From contig CM039512.1 in the NCBI GenBank assembly GCA_022432975.1, positions 2,342,519 to 2,406,518 on the forward strand: DNA of 64,000 bases. The letters run 5' to 3'. The position numbers were made by a program, and so were the translations under genes. Numbering within the stretch: the stretch's first letter is position 1; the number at the start of each line of letters is the position of its first letter. This document shows, one piece after another, positions 29,600-42,605 of the stretch. The notes under the pieces were generated by a model that made no database searches, had not been told where the DNA came from, and was given only the letters and a program-made list of their open reading frames with translations. Origin of the DNA: Begonia masoniana. Lineage: Eukaryota; Streptophyta; Magnoliopsida; Cucurbitales; Begoniaceae.

Positions 29600-32500
29600 T
29601 CAGTTTTGACCGAATGCGGTTCCACATCCAGGACATTTTCGATTCCGTCTTTCCAGGTTATTTTGAATGCATGGATTGCAGAATAGATGATAACACTTCA
29701 CAATTACCACCTGTAAAACATAAATCATATAACATTTATGAGTCATAATTTGTAAAACCAAAGAAGCAAAAGCACAAAATTATGGATCCCATCAACATGA
29801 AACAAAATATCCAAATGGTTTTTTCGCATCTGTTTCTAAACATAGCTTTCTAGGAATTATTATAGATGTTTTTTCTTCAAAAACAGTTTTTAGAACATCT
29901 CCCTAAAAAACATTCTATATCCAATATCTATATTTCTATATGGACATGCAAACCACTAGTGTGAAAGCTAGAACCGCACCTCCTTCGGCCGATCGCGACA
30001 GACACTGCATTTCAGAACGGATTTGCAACTGTTAATTTCATTTTGAAGTTTCTGAATTGCAGCCTCTCCAGTTTCTGCAGTCATCTCTGCTACCTTGTGA
30101 TTTAACTCACTGAGCTCGTCCTCCACCTTTTTTCGCAAGCTTCTGTTTACACAAATCTTCAAGGTCAGATGCAGATGCAGTTTATGGTCACAAAAAATAT
30201 CAAACTAAAGAAAAATAAGAAAAAATATCTGTTAGTGGCTATAAATCTATTCTTTCTGAATGGCCCCTTCGAGTATACCCACTCCATGGGATGCCCATAT
30301 GTTAAGTAAAGTTGGGAATGGACAAGGCCCTAACTATCAACTTTTCCTCAAAAAAGAGCTTTCTTCATCTATCTACATCTGAAGAAGTATAATTACAAAC
30401 GATTTGATTTCTAGATAGACCACAGCTTTTTTGGTTTAAGAAATCAACTAAATAAGTGAAAAGTGGAGTATAATAGTTCAATTTCAAGCAAGATGCACTC
30501 TGAACATAAAGAAAATAATTGATAGTATCTAGATGTATAAAAATTGTATAGAAAATAATTTTATAAACCATGCATGCATGCTGGTCACATTAAAACTATC
30601 ACTTGCGAAGATCCCAATGCCAAAACAAGAATTTTTATGGTCCTTAACATAAAACCAAGAGGAAAAAAAAGTTAGTGTTTTAAGTTCAGAATTCATCAAA
30701 TTTAACATGATAATAACAGCACAATGTAGCACAGACACAAAATAAGAAATAGATAATCAATAGCATAAAATAACAAGAGAACGACCTTTCACTTTCCAAT
30801 TCAATTTCAATGTTTTCTATTTGCTGTTGGATTTGCTCATATTCCTTCTCAGAGGACGTAACAGCAGATTTAAGCCACTTCAACTCCTTTTCAGCATCAG
30901 CCAGTTCCCACTTTCCAGTTTCCATATTGACTGCAAGTAACTTATCTTCTTGAGTAGATTTAACAGCTTCGATCAGGTAGGCTTTCATCTGTGTTATTAA
31001 TTAATGGTAAATAACTGACAAGATTTGTGAAAAAACCATAGTGTGAATAAAGCAATACCTCTTCTTCACTTTGGGTAATTCTCGCTTTTAAAGATTCTAC
31101 GGAAGCAGTAACTTGTTGAAGTTGCTTTGCCAATGCCTGCTTCTCAGACTGTAGAAGACTTTGAGCCTGTTTTGTCTTTACACTTTCTGAAACGAGCTGT
31201 ATGATATCCCATGTTTTGTAAGAAATAACCAGCGCGAGCATCCAATTGCTTCATTGTATGCCATCTAATGTAATAAGCTAAGGCAAGAACTAACTATTTG
31301 AAAAGAGACAAACCTTTATGTTATAGTCATCTCTCTCCGTCACTTGTTGCATCAGATGTTGGTTCTGAGTCTGCATATCTTCATAAGCTTGGCCGATGAT
31401 CTGCAAGAAGGTCATTATGCTCATCAAAGGAAATTGAAAGAAACAAAGATTAATAAAGCAAATTAAGGCACCTCAATTTCAGATATGTAAGCCTCTGCTT
31501 CTGCATCTTTGATTCTAATGGCCTCGGTTAGCTCCAATACACCCCTGCGTGTAAAGTGACACACCCATTATAGGTGATTGAACCACCCAGTAAGAAAAAA
31601 AAGATATCCAAGTATATTATAAAAATAGTAACCCATGCACAAGACTTAAATTCACTTCTGGAATTATCACAAATACCATAGCTTGTAATTGAAGAGATAA
31701 AATACATTCAAGAATCCATAAATAAAATATCACACATCTTAAGAGAGAAGTTATGCGTGCACACTAAACAGAAATTACTTGTTTTGGTAAGACAATAAAA
31801 AAACAACAATATTTGCAGTTTATGTCCTTACTACCTAGATATCTATGAACTGCCACTCAAGATATTTAAGTATAGTGCAGTGCCACTATAGTGATCTTAC
31901 AGTAAAACCGACCAACACAATCTTACATACTACATATACGATAGCCTATTTAACTCAAATCAAAATGTGAAGTACAAATGGCAAATAAATTGCATAATCG
32001 TCTGCTCATTACAGTGCCATGATTTTTTTTAGTAAATGTGAAACCATAAACATACACGTGTATCATGTCAATTTATTAGTTCTAAGATTCAGTGTCCAAG
32101 AAAATTTACGAAATTCACACATTGGTTAGCAAGTAAAAAATCCTCAAAAAGAATTTAATACTAAAAAGTACCGTTCCTGTGAATTCCCATATTGTTCTAA
32201 TGCTTTTTTGTTCCCCATAATACTATAGAATAGCCTTCCTATAGGTTCCCCTTATTGTTTCGAAAGTTTTAATACATCTTTTTCACTTGATATATGTATG
32301 TAATATATACGTATGTAATATGTATGTATATATATGTAATATATATATATATGTAATATATATATATATGTAATATATATATATATGTAATATATATATA
32401 TATGTAATATATATATATATGTAATATATATATATATATATGTAATATATATATATATGTAATATATATATATATATGTAATATATATATATATGTAATA

Positions 32501-32884
32501 TATATATATATGTAATATATATATATATGTAATATATATATATATGTAATATATATATATATGTAATATATATATATATGTAATATATATATATATGTAA
32601 TATATATATATATATGTAATATATATATATATGTAATATATATATATATGTAATATATATATATATGTAATATATATATATATGTAATATATATATATAT
32701 GTAATATATATATATATGTAATATATATATATATGTAATATATATATATATGTAATATATATATATATGTAATATATATATATATGTAATATATATATAT
32801 ATGTAATATATATATATATGTAATATATATAATTATATATATATAGTAATATATATATATATGTAATATATATATATATATGTA

Positions 32885-32919
<35 letters not shown>

Positions 32920-34146
32920 ATGAGACAAACCCGTCTACCCAAGTGAAAAGAAAATGGAATAATCATTTCATAAAATCTTTGTTGTTGAAGATAGATTGTT
33001 TATGAAAAGAAATGAAATAACACCAAACCATTTAGAAAAAAGAAAGAAAGGTAGGGAAAAAACCTTTCAGAAGCATCTAGGTCAGCTCTTAACTCAGCTA
33101 TTTCAGTTTCAGCAGCAAAAAGCCTTTGTTGACAAGCAGCCTCAGCTTCATTGGCAGCTTTCACCCTTAACTCAAGACTATGCTCATCTAAGGCACTTTT
33201 TAGAACTTCTGCCTGATTGTGAGCTCTGTGCTCTGATTCCTTAATTTCCACCAAGCTTCTGCAGGTTACAGCACATAGGAAGAGCTCATTAGAGGAACAC
33301 TTCTTTGATCATTTGATGATTATACACAGCCTGATCCCATTCAATCATAATACTTACATGAGTTCCATCTTAAGGCAAGATTAAAAAGGTAAAACTAAAA
33401 GCATACGTCCATCAGGTGGCATTTTGAACAGTTAAATAACACTGGCACCAATCTTTCTTAACAACAAGAAAAATGGCATACTTAGCAGCAATCAAAATAC
33501 CTGCCGTCATTATTTTCTTGTCCATACATATCCAAGAATAATTCTAGTTCCACTTTATTCTTCTGGAGCTGCTCAATCTGCAATTTTTTGCATCTTCTTC
33601 AATCAAAGGCACTTGTAAATTATCAGAAAAACTTAGAACTCAACACGGTGACCTGAATATAGATGGATCAAAGTTTTAGAAAAAAATTTTCTATTTTGAA
33701 TCTGAAAATCAGACTAACAATTCCCCAGATGTTCGACACACATCACATGATAAAATAGTGTTCGCATAACAAATTCTGTTGCATAGCTAGCAATGTGGAC
33801 TAGAATAGGAAATTGATAGAGACTAGCCTTTAAAGCATAGTTTAGTGTGGAAAACTAAACTGTCTTCCCCCACAAAGAATGAGTATTTGAAAAAAAAAAA
33901 GCACATGGAGCACAATCAGCTGTCCTCAGTAAAGAACTACACAAGTACACACAAAAACACCCGTGCACACGCACATAAACTCAACGCGACAGTTGAGGGC
34001 AATGGCGCATCATGATTACTCACTGAACAGTTTCATATCTGATATTAGAAGAGCAAATGCAATTAACACCTTACCAATGCCTTAAGAGACTTTATTTCCA
34101 CCAGTTGTTGAGCACACATCTCCAACAAACTCTTCTGCTCGTTTGT
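29600..34146 (-). CDS. HUB2: E3 ubiquitin ligase BRE1/HUB2-like, 3' part only, with terminal frameshift
   Basis: Nine exons on the minus strand, all phases consistent: 34075-34146, 33501-33577, 33064-33258, 31472-31544, 31314-31400, 31059-31196, 30786-30988, 29980-30142, 29600-29710 (372 residues). They encode coiled coil (ELRVKAANEAEAACQQRLFA, GQAYEDMQTQNQHLMQQVTE, VEDELSELNHKVAEM) and a C-terminal C3HC4 RING: CSVCRDRPKE, VVIVKCYHLFCNPC, RKCPGCGTAFGQN. HUB1/HUB2 monoubiquitinate histone H2B in chromatin and affect dormancy, flowering and defence. The GCGTAFGQN ending fits HUB2 rather than HUB1. An extra base at 29602 creates TGA directly after GQN, replacing the usual last few residues. About the first 500 residues expected for the family are absent upstream, where the sequence runs into non-coding DNA and an N gap. 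The 1.5-kb intron 31545-33063 holds an AT minisatellite. Confidence 0.88.
32283..32919. repeat. AT minisatellite, unit about 15-19 bases
   Basis: About 640 bases made of alternating AT tracts punctuated by TGTAA, giving units of roughly 15-19 bases repeated some 37 times. One interruption lies near 32829-32846. The array lies inside an intron of the HUB2-like gene; the Ile/Tyr frames across it are not genes. Confidence 0.95.
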
Positions 34147-34821
34147 CTAGAACATAAAGAAAGAGATTAGAGAGAAATAAAAAAGAGAAGGTGACTAATG
34201 TTAACGTAAATGATGGGAAGTGGAAGTTATAACACTCTTGCTAAAGAAAATCAGTTGACTTTGTATCCGTAGTAGCTTTTTCATTTCAATTATTTTTTGT
34301 GTTTTCAAACTTCACGAGTTGGCCAAGCGGAAGTTATATAGGCTTCAAAAAAAAAAAAAAAAAAAAAAAAAAAATGTGAGATATCCATGAATGGAAGTTG
34401 TGTAATGTGAGCACGAATTGCTAGACAAAATCGCCTGAATGACGTGAATTGGAGTTTTGAAAAAAATTGTCTTAGCTCGGGGTTTTCGTTTGGTTTTGAA
34501 TTTGATGAATTAGGGTGATACTAATGAAGTGTTATGAAAGCCTTAGTAACCCAAGCTTTCGGACGGTGCTTGCATTGATAAGGATGTAGGTAGTGGATGC
34601 TAGGTTTTCTGGTCTTAAGGCCTACATCGTGTCGATGCTAGGTTTTCGTGCTTTGATGAGATTTTTATGGTTGTGAGGGTTTAACGAGTAGGGTCGACTA
34701 GGATGTTAGTTATTAGCTACGTGTTAGTTAGATTCGTTGAAGTAAAGTATGTATAGTACGTTCGTGAATTGTTTGAGTTATGGTATGCGTAACTTCTCCA
34801 TGCATCATGTTTGCCTTACAT
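34147..34821. other. Non-coding sequence between the HUB2-like fragment and the gap
   Basis: Expected to contain earlier HUB2 exons, but none is seen. It contains a run of 26 or so A residues at about 34349-34374. From about 34440 to the gap the less AT-rich sequence (with repeated GATGCTAGGTTTTC phrases near 34597 and 34637) looks like repetitive DNA, possibly retroelement LTR, cut by the gap. Confidence 0.5.
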
Positions 34822-34921
34822 NNNNNNNNNNNNNNNNNNNNNNNNNNNNNNNNNNNNNNNNNNNNNNNNNNNNNNNNNNNNNNNNNNNNNNNNNNNNNNN
34901 NNNNNNNNNNNNNNNNNNNNN
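34822..34921. other. Assembly gap (100 N)
   Basis: Exactly 100 undetermined bases, the usual placeholder for a gap of unknown size. The true distance between the two flanks is not known. Confidence 0.99.
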
Positions 34922-36187
34922 TGTCTTCTATACAATCTTTTATTTACAACTAAGAATGAAAAGCATACGTGACATTTATCAAATTGCAAAAATTGAATTT
35001 AAATAAATTATTAAAAAATAAAAAAAAAAACGGAATAAAAATGTGGTAATTATCAAAATGAACTTTAAATTAATAAGAATTTTTTAATTTACACCTTAAA
35101 CTTTTAATTTTGTCAATTGACACTTCAAAATTTGAGGTATTAACAGAAAATACCATACCGTTTACTTCTATTACACTTTTCGTTAAGTTCTGCAAATTTC
35201 GTCTCATGCCTCTCTCTCTCTCGGGCTTCTTTTGATATTTTTTAATTTTATTAATTTTAATTTTTTTAATTTATTATTATTTATTAGAGTAATTATAAGT
35301 TTATTTTTTAAATTAATAAATAGTTAAAATAATTTATTAATTATATTAATTAATAATTGACTTGATGTAGTGACAAAATAATAAGAATAGGTATTATTTA
35401 ATTCATTAAAACTAATAAATATATGCATCTTTATTATTTATCTAATATTTTTTTTAAATATAATATTGCAAAACAGGTTTGGTTTGGCCAAGAAATTAAT
35501 AATACGTTAAAAAATCTTGTATATTTACGCTTCTCGTGCTAAATATGGCTATGATTATTCTTATGACATATATAATAATAATGAATTTAATTATGATTAA
35601 AAAAATGGAAAAACAGAATTGAAATTGACTGAAAAATATAATATAGAAAGAGCAAACGTTGTCGTTTTGACATTTGACTGAAGATGACTTGCAAGGCAAG
35701 ATGAATGAAGTTGGCACTTATCCTAACCTATATTGACAAAAAATAATAATAATAACTTGGAATACATTCCTCTCACATAGACTATAGTATAAATAAATAA
35801 TTAATATAAAAAATTCAAGTGTTGCTTATTCCACTTCGATCTTCTCGAAAGAACATTTTGCTTTACATAGGGGTTTCTCGTCAATCATCGTAGAAGTTGT
35901 TTAGTGTTTGAACTGAAAAACATTTCATAGTTTAGTATTTGAGTTGATCTTTTTTTAATGTTAATTTAACAGACTGGTTATATTTGCTAACAGTACATAC
36001 AATTTGATGTTTAAATTGATCAAAAAATTTGTTTAGTGTTTGATTCGATCTTTTATGTTATTTTTACATTACAAAATAACAGAAGCTTGACGTGTAAAAA
36101 ATTGCTTAAAAAGTTTGGTGAGGTAGTAAAGAGTAGTAATTTAAAAAACACGCAACTACATTTTTGCATGACACGAATGCACGTAAA
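34922..36187. other. AT-rich intergenic DNA right of the gap
   Basis: No gene, RNA or clear repeat recognised. In particular no exon resembling the missing N-terminal half of a HUB protein was found on either strand. Confidence 0.5.
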
Positions 36188-36196
36188 TTAAACTTT
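36188..36196. repeat. Target site duplication of MITE, left copy
   Basis: TTAAACTTT, identical to 37141-37149 on the other side of the element. Confidence 0.92.
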
Positions 36197-37140
36197 GGGA
36201 AATTATCAATTTCATCCACCGACTTTCAAATTTTTTCAATTCGAACCACAAAGTAATTTTTTTAACAATCAAAACTACAAAGTATCGAAAATGTAACAAA
36301 AACGACCACGCCGGATGGACGCAAAAAAACACCGTCTGTCCGGACACTGTTCATCCAGACGGAGGATGTTTTTTTGCGTGCGCGCGGACACTGTTCAAGT
36401 GAACAGTACCCGATTTACGTTCGTTTTTCTCCATTTTATAAATTAATTTAAAAAAAATACTAAACGATATTGGATTTACTTAAAATTTTTATCACATATT
36501 CCCAACGTTATGAGAAGATAATCTGAAAATTTTCGTGATTTTACAATACTTATACAATTTATTATAATTGTTTTACATATGTTTTATAAAATAATTCACT
36601 AAAATTATAATAAATCGTACAAGTGTTAGAAAATCACAAACATTTTCAAATTATCTTCTCATAACGTGGTGAATATGATGAACAGTACCCGGTTTACGTT
36701 CGTTTTTCTCCGTTTTATAAATTAATTTTTAAAAAATATTAAACGATATTGGATTTACTTAAAATTTTTATCACATATTTCCAACGTTATGAGAAGATAA
36801 TCTGAAAAGTTTCGTGATTTTACAATACTTATACGATTTATTATAATTTGTTTACGTATGCTTTATAGAATAATTCACTAAAATTATAATAAATCGTATC
36901 AGTATTGTAAAAACGAACGTAAATCGGGTACTGTTCACGTGAACAGTGTCCGAACGGACGCAAAAAAACACCGTCCGTTCAGATGAACAGTGTCTGGATG
37001 GACGGTGTTTTTTTGCGTCTGTCCGGCGTGGTCGTTTTTGTTATATTTTCGTTACTTTGTGGTTTTGATTGTTAAAAAATTTACTTTATGGTTAGAATTG
37101 AAAAAACTCGAAAGTTGGTAGATGAAATTGGTAATTTCCC
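36197..37140. mobile_element. Mutator-type MITE (944 bp, long terminal inverted repeats)
   Basis: The ends GGGAAATTA and its complement open inverted repeats of about 235 bases each (36197-36431 and 36907-37140), roughly 90% matched. A 9-base target duplication, TTAAACTTT, flanks the element exactly at 36188-36196 and 37141-37149. Long inverted repeats plus a 9-bp duplication are the signature of Mutator-like elements. There is no transposase frame, so it is non-autonomous. The arms contain nested short palindromes around GAACAGTGTCC, and the interior holds two direct copies of an AT-rich block beginning TTTACGTTCGTTTTTCTCC (about 36410-36600 and 36690-36880). Confidence 0.9.
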
Positions 37141-37149
37141 TTAAACTTT
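37141..37149. repeat. Target site duplication of MITE, right copy
   Basis: TTAAACTTT, identical to 36188-36196. Confidence 0.92.
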
Positions 37150-37335
37150 CAAACCAAACAAATTCAATTGTTTCACAATCAAAATACCATTTCATTTTAA
37201 TTAAGAATGCTAATCATAGCTTGAACTTAATTAAACAAACTAGCTGGACCCACTTTTTCCCTAATCATTCTGTACAAACACCTAATCCTGATGAGATAGA
37301 TTCTTGCAGAACATCTTGATCGTCTACAGAGACCT

Positions 37336-38265
37336 TTACCTTCCCATGTCGATTTGAGAAAAAGGAGTTTTTCCGGTCATCTGAACGAAACTCTTGGAGA
37401 TTTTCTTACGTGATTCGAGATCTCGATCTTCTTCTTCTTCTTCTGCTGCTGTCAATGAAAGATATTCCACCTTTTCTCCATATATTTTTGCCAGAGACAA
37501 GTACAAACAAACGGAAAAAATGGAGATTCCGATGAAAAACCAGCTGAACTGTAAGTTCACCAGAGATTTTGCCCGGTGAAGGGACTGTTGGTCGGAACAT
37601 CTCACCACTTTATGTCCTTCTTCGAGGTGCATAAAGCAACCTTTGAAGATCAAAGATGGCGTCCAAAGTACAAACCCCATGAGCATAAGCCAAATGCCTT
37701 GAAACGTTATACTTACAGATCGAACAAAACTGACGAGAAAGCTTTCGGGAAGGTGGATTCCGAGGAGAGTAGTGAATAAAGAAACGAGAATTATAAGTTG
37801 TAGAAGTAAGTGGAATTGACCCTCCGGACCCAAATGGTCGGCGGTGTGGAGATGGAAGAGGAGAAGCTGTTGAGCAAAGGCAGCACCGCCGACGAGCTGA
37901 GTTAGCCCATAGCGAGCTGTGGCTCGAGATTGGTCGAGAACGAGGGCCAAAGCTGAGTAGACGAAGAAGGTAAGTGAGATCGAGGAATGTTCGAAATTGT
38001 GGAGGTGGTCGGAAGGGATGGTTCCATCTGAGTCGAAAGGCTGGTGTTTTTCTGGGCCAATGAAAAGCTCCATGGCTATGGAGGCCGTGCAACCTCCCAT
38101 GATCAAGAAAAGCTCTAAGTACTTGAATTTTGAGGTGGGAAACCATGGAAGTGAAGTGTAGGAATTTGGGTGAAGAAGATGAAGTCTGATGTGGTTAAAA
38201 AGATGCCATAATCCTATGATGAAGAAGCCAAACCCTGGTGCTACATGACCAACAAAACTCCCCAT
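37336..38265 (-). CDS. TMEM45 / DUF716 family membrane protein
   Basis: Intronless gene of 309 residues. Start at ATG 38265 (MGSFVGHVAPGFGFF); the frame upstream opens with TTG. It has about seven hydrophobic segments and the histidine-rich hallmarks of this family: GLWHLFNHIRLH near the start, HLHNFEHSSISL, and LLLFHLHTADHLGPEGQFH in the fourth or fifth span. The C-terminal tail is hydrophilic with a Glu-rich run (EEEEED). Family members are multi-pass membrane proteins; plant members have been linked to stress and virus responses, but a biochemical function is not established. The promoter side (38266 on) has no clear element. Confidence 0.88.
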   Translation of the reverse strand: MGSFVGHVAPGFGFFIIGLWHLFNHIRLHLLHPNSYTSLPWFPTSKFKYLELFLIMGGCTASIAMELFIGPEKHQPFDSDGTIPSDHLHNFEHSSISLTFFVYSALALVLDQSRATARYGLTQLVGGAAFAQQLLLFHLHTADHLGPEGQFHLLLQLIILVSLFTTLLGIHLPESFLVSFVRSVSITFQGIWLMLMGFVLWTPSLIFKGCFMHLEEGHKVVRCSDQQSLHRAKSLVNLQFSWFFIGISIFSVCLYLSLAKIYGEKVEYLSLTAAEEEEEDRDLESRKKISKSFVQMTGKTPFSQIDMGR

Positions 38266-41200
38266 AATCAAAGTTTCTTCTCTTTTTTTTTTTCAAGAAT
38301 CCTTCTTTTGAGGCCAAAGGGTCTCTAGGGTGATCGCCAAAATTGTATCTTTTTTAGAGAGAGAAACTGGAGAGAGATGAAATGGCAAGGAAGAAACGCA
38401 GTGAGTTATGAAGAGGAGGAGTTCTTGAATGTTTTCAAAAATGGTTTGGTCGCTTGGGAAACAAGTATTATCAAAAGTTGACCCCAAAGAGACATGATCT
38501 TTCTAGAAAAATTGATGAATCTGCATATGAAATGAACAAGTATTCATCTCAAATTTCAATTTGAGTTTTTAGAATAAAGTAATTTCGATGACTTGTTTGT
38601 GTTGCTTTCTTCTTCATTTAATATTCTTTCCTTTTGCAGCCAATCTAGAGACCATCACGAGAAAATGTACCCCTTTGCCCTGACAAAAATTAAAAAAAAA
38701 AATTAAGTTAAATAAGAATTTAATTAATGAGAACAAATGCATTATTATTATTTTTTTAAATTTGCTCTGAAATATTGAAAATTAATAGCTTAGATTTATT
38801 GGTATTAGACAAAATAGCTGCCAAATTAATTTAAAGGAGGTGATCAAAATCAAATGATCAATTGTGGGCTTCTTTTATTTTATGTGTTATATTAAATATA
38901 GTTATTATAAAATATTAGATGTATGTTTACGTGTACTGCCCAAATTACGTATTCTCTTGCGTAATTATCGTGGGGTTGGCCTGAAAAAAAAAAAAAAATA
39001 AGAACCTTCCACGAGCAACCTACAAAACCTGTCTCCTTTAACAACTAAAAATGAAAATAACATCAAATAATGACACTTTTTTCTATTTTTTTAAGAAAAA
39101 TTTTACATGTTTTGACCTAAAGTTTGACGGGTTTGATATGTTTTAAAATCAAACCACATCGTTGTAGGAGTGGATAAAACCAAATCGTAACAATGGTTCG
39201 AAATCAAAACCATGGATTTCGTCTTAGTTCCTTCTCTTGTGAGAACTCGGATCGGTTGTTAACATAAAAGAACTATCTTCGATGATTTAGTCTACGAGCT
39301 CGTATGCAAAAATTATATGAATCAAATTGAACTATAAATTAGAATATCACATAATCATTTATTTAAATAACATTTAATCGTTATTTAAAAACAATAAAAT
39401 ATAAAGTGAAGAATTTAAATGGAAGCTAAATTAGCTAGCCGTCATTAACGTGTACAAAAAATTAATTTATTAAATCCTTCCATCATTCTCTTGTTTAAGC
39501 TATGAAATTTAAATATTGCTTTGCTGAGAGATTTGATTCGGCTGATACAAGAAAATATTACGTTTTGTTTCTCTTCTCTTGTCTATTTCTTCCGCTTTAC
39601 TTTCAGTTAATTAAACGTATGTATTTTTGTATTATAACTTTCACGTGACAAAATAATAATGTTACGTGTACATTAATTGCGTCAATAATTATTTGAAACG
39701 TCAATAAATTTTAAAAAAAATAATAAAATAAGAAAGTAAACGTAAATTTCTTAACAAATTTAAGAATATTTTCAAAATCCAGACGTATATTATTAATAAT
39801 AATGCTTCAAATTGAAATCAAAATCTTGGGTATTGTTGTTAATGGTGGGGTGGAGTGTATAATTTCCTATTAATTACACGTAAATTACTTAAAAATTAAG
39901 AAAATCATTTTCCAAAGACTAGTCAATGACTCAATTGACAGAAAAATAGATTATTACTAATCATTCCTCAAATTGAAATTTAAATATTATGTATTATTGT
40001 TAAGGCCAAGGGTGGGGTTGAATGTTTTATTTCAAATTAATTACACGTAAATTACTTAAAACTTTAAACAAACTTGAATCTAATTAAGTCACTAATGACG
40101 CTTCCAAATTCCTATTGAGTGCTTGCCTTTTAAAATATTGAGATGGGTATCACTTAAAACGTGTTGACCTTTTTCTCGAGGAGACGTCTCTCATCATGAA
40201 TCTATTATCAAAGTATTTATTGTCACCAAAATTAAATGAATCAATTGACTAAATAAATTTAAAAAAATTATTTACAAATTAAGAATTGCAAAAAAAAAAA
40301 AAAAAAAAACAACATAAAATTAGTGAGAGAAATAGTTGATATGTTTGTTCAAAATGTTTTCAAAAGTCGATTGCAAAACCATAAATCGAAAAATGAATTT
40401 CAAACTACATATTATATAAAAAACCATAGGGATATATTTAGAAATTATGCATATTTAGGTCACAAAATAATCAGATTTTCTACCTTTATAAGTCCGAAAA
40501 TACAACGGAGTATTTGTAACTTGCACATAGAACTAGGGGTGGACGCAATTCAGTTTCACTCCGAAACCCGAACCGAGACTCACAGTTCCATGGATCTGGA
40601 ACCAGAGTTGTGGATTTCAAAATGGACCATTGTTTCATGATTCGATTATAATTTTTTTTTTTAAATTATTTATAGTTGGGTTGAATTTTGAACTAGTTTT
40701 CGAATAGAGGCTGGTTTTTTAGAATTTTGGATAGAGTTTTAAAACGGTTTTTGGGTCGAATATTTGACCTACAATCTTATTCTGTTTTCACAGTTCTTAA
40801 AAATATGAAATCGACACCGAACCGCATGGTAAGTTTCTTAAAGGTTAAAATTCATTTTTCCCCTCAAAATATGAGTTGAGGGTAAAACAGACCTTAATTT
40901 TTTTAACAACTTAACCTTTAAAGTATGCAAAACTTAACAAATTTATTCTTACTGACCCTCTGGCTCGAGGCCCTACTTTGAAAGAATGGAGCCCCATTCT
41001 CCGGAACCCCCTTTGGCCTGAAGGGCCGTTCTAGAAGAACAAGGCCCCGTTCTCAGTTCAATGCTCCGAAGCACGAGACACCTCTACTTTACTAATTTCA
41101 TGTCAAATAATAAGAAAACAAATCAAAATTAATGATGTATATTATCATTTTTATGTTTAAATAGAAAATTGTAAACAACAGAGCAACATCAAACCAAGCT

Positions 41201-42605
41201 ATGCATAAGTAATTTAAAAGCAAAGAAACGAAAGTGAGTATTGTTATATTTTTTCATAACTAACACATTGAAAATCCAATTTTGTCCACCTCTACAAAAA
41301 AACAAAGCTCCAATCCTATATTTGCTGTCATGAATTTGTTTTCAGCCATTAGAGATTCAAGTTATTTCACATCTTGTGAATTGAATTGACCTTCCAGTAA
41401 TCACTAAAATCAATAATAACTTTTTGATCTTCGTCTACAAATAGAAATAGGGCTAAACAATGAGGAAACCCTAAAAATAAGAAAGTTTCTATATTTCAAA
41501 TAAAATGTAGAATATTGGGTAAATCAAATTGAATTCTCAATCCTCTTTACATTTAGTGAAGGCTAACTTAATATTAACATTAATGTACCTTTTTACTAAT
41601 CATTGTTAGCAATTTTTTTTAACAAAACCAGCTGTGAAAAAAAAAATTATTTAATAAATTAACTCTTTAAATGTCACTTACTAGTTAATAAATTATGATA
41701 TTCAATTAGTAAATTACACAAAAATACATTGACGGAGAGAAATAAAATGAGTGGAAAAAAAATAATTAAAATTCTTATTAAAAAATTTAAAAGAATAAAC
41801 GAAAATAAATTTATTTTATAACAACTTCCACATTATTAGAAAAACAAATTTCATAATTACATTTTTAGCTCTTAAAAATAAAGAAGCACGTTCTGTCTTC
41901 TTATTTCCATTTCTTTGTGGTTAGTTTTGGCCACTTAGTTGAAATGTGGAAAGAGTAATTTGTACCTGATGTTTCTATTTCTATTTTGGGGATTCTAAGG
42001 TCACATCCAATTGCAAGAGGGGAAGGTGATTACTTCCAATGAAGTTTATTACTTAAGATAAAATGTTAAAATTAACTGGTATCATTTATTTATCTTTTAA
42101 GATTTTTAGATAATAATTTAATTATATTTTTTAATATTCTCTAGTTGTTTATTTAAAGAAGAAATTGTAAAATTAAAGGATATCAATAATTTTGAAAAAT
42201 TATTCTAAGATGAGAGATAAAGTACCCCTCGAACGTATACGTTATCTTTGTATTATTTCAATTTTGCTTTTGTTCTCTAACTTTGATAAAATCTTACAAG
42301 GTTCATACTCCATAATTCCACTTCAATTCCTAGTCCAAAGTAGGCTAAAAATGTCCTTTTCATCACTATAAGGGGAATTTGTTGCTCATGTTGAAATTCT
42401 AAGATCTTATTCCTACTGCATTAAATCATCTAGATGCAATCAGTAAATAGTAATTCAATCTAATATTAATTATAAATCATATAGAAGGTCCAAATCCTGA
42501 GGTACAAGAATTGATTATGAAGAATGTGACAGATTATAATCAACTCTACCATACATCGATAGAATGGTGGAATGAATATTAAGTTATAATCTCTTATTGG
42601 AAGAA
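38266..42605. other. AT-rich intergenic DNA, 4.3 kb
   Basis: No coding gene recognised. A-runs occur at 38691, 38982 and 40290. The phrase GGGGTGGACGCAATTCAG near 40535 followed by GAAACCCGAACCGAGA recalls a short repeat common in plant genomes. A small GC-rich island lies at about 40960-41090 in otherwise AT-rich DNA. The right end is 3' flank of the chromomethylase gene. Confidence 0.45.

Noticed and set aside
32283..32966. 227-residue Ile/Tyr-rich reading frame
   Set aside because: Translation of the AT minisatellite in an intron.
34312..34380. SINE or tRNA-like element (TGGCCAAGCGG followed by a poly-A run)
   Set aside because: An A-box-like phrase is present, but there is no B box, no foldable tRNA and only about 20 bases before the A-run.
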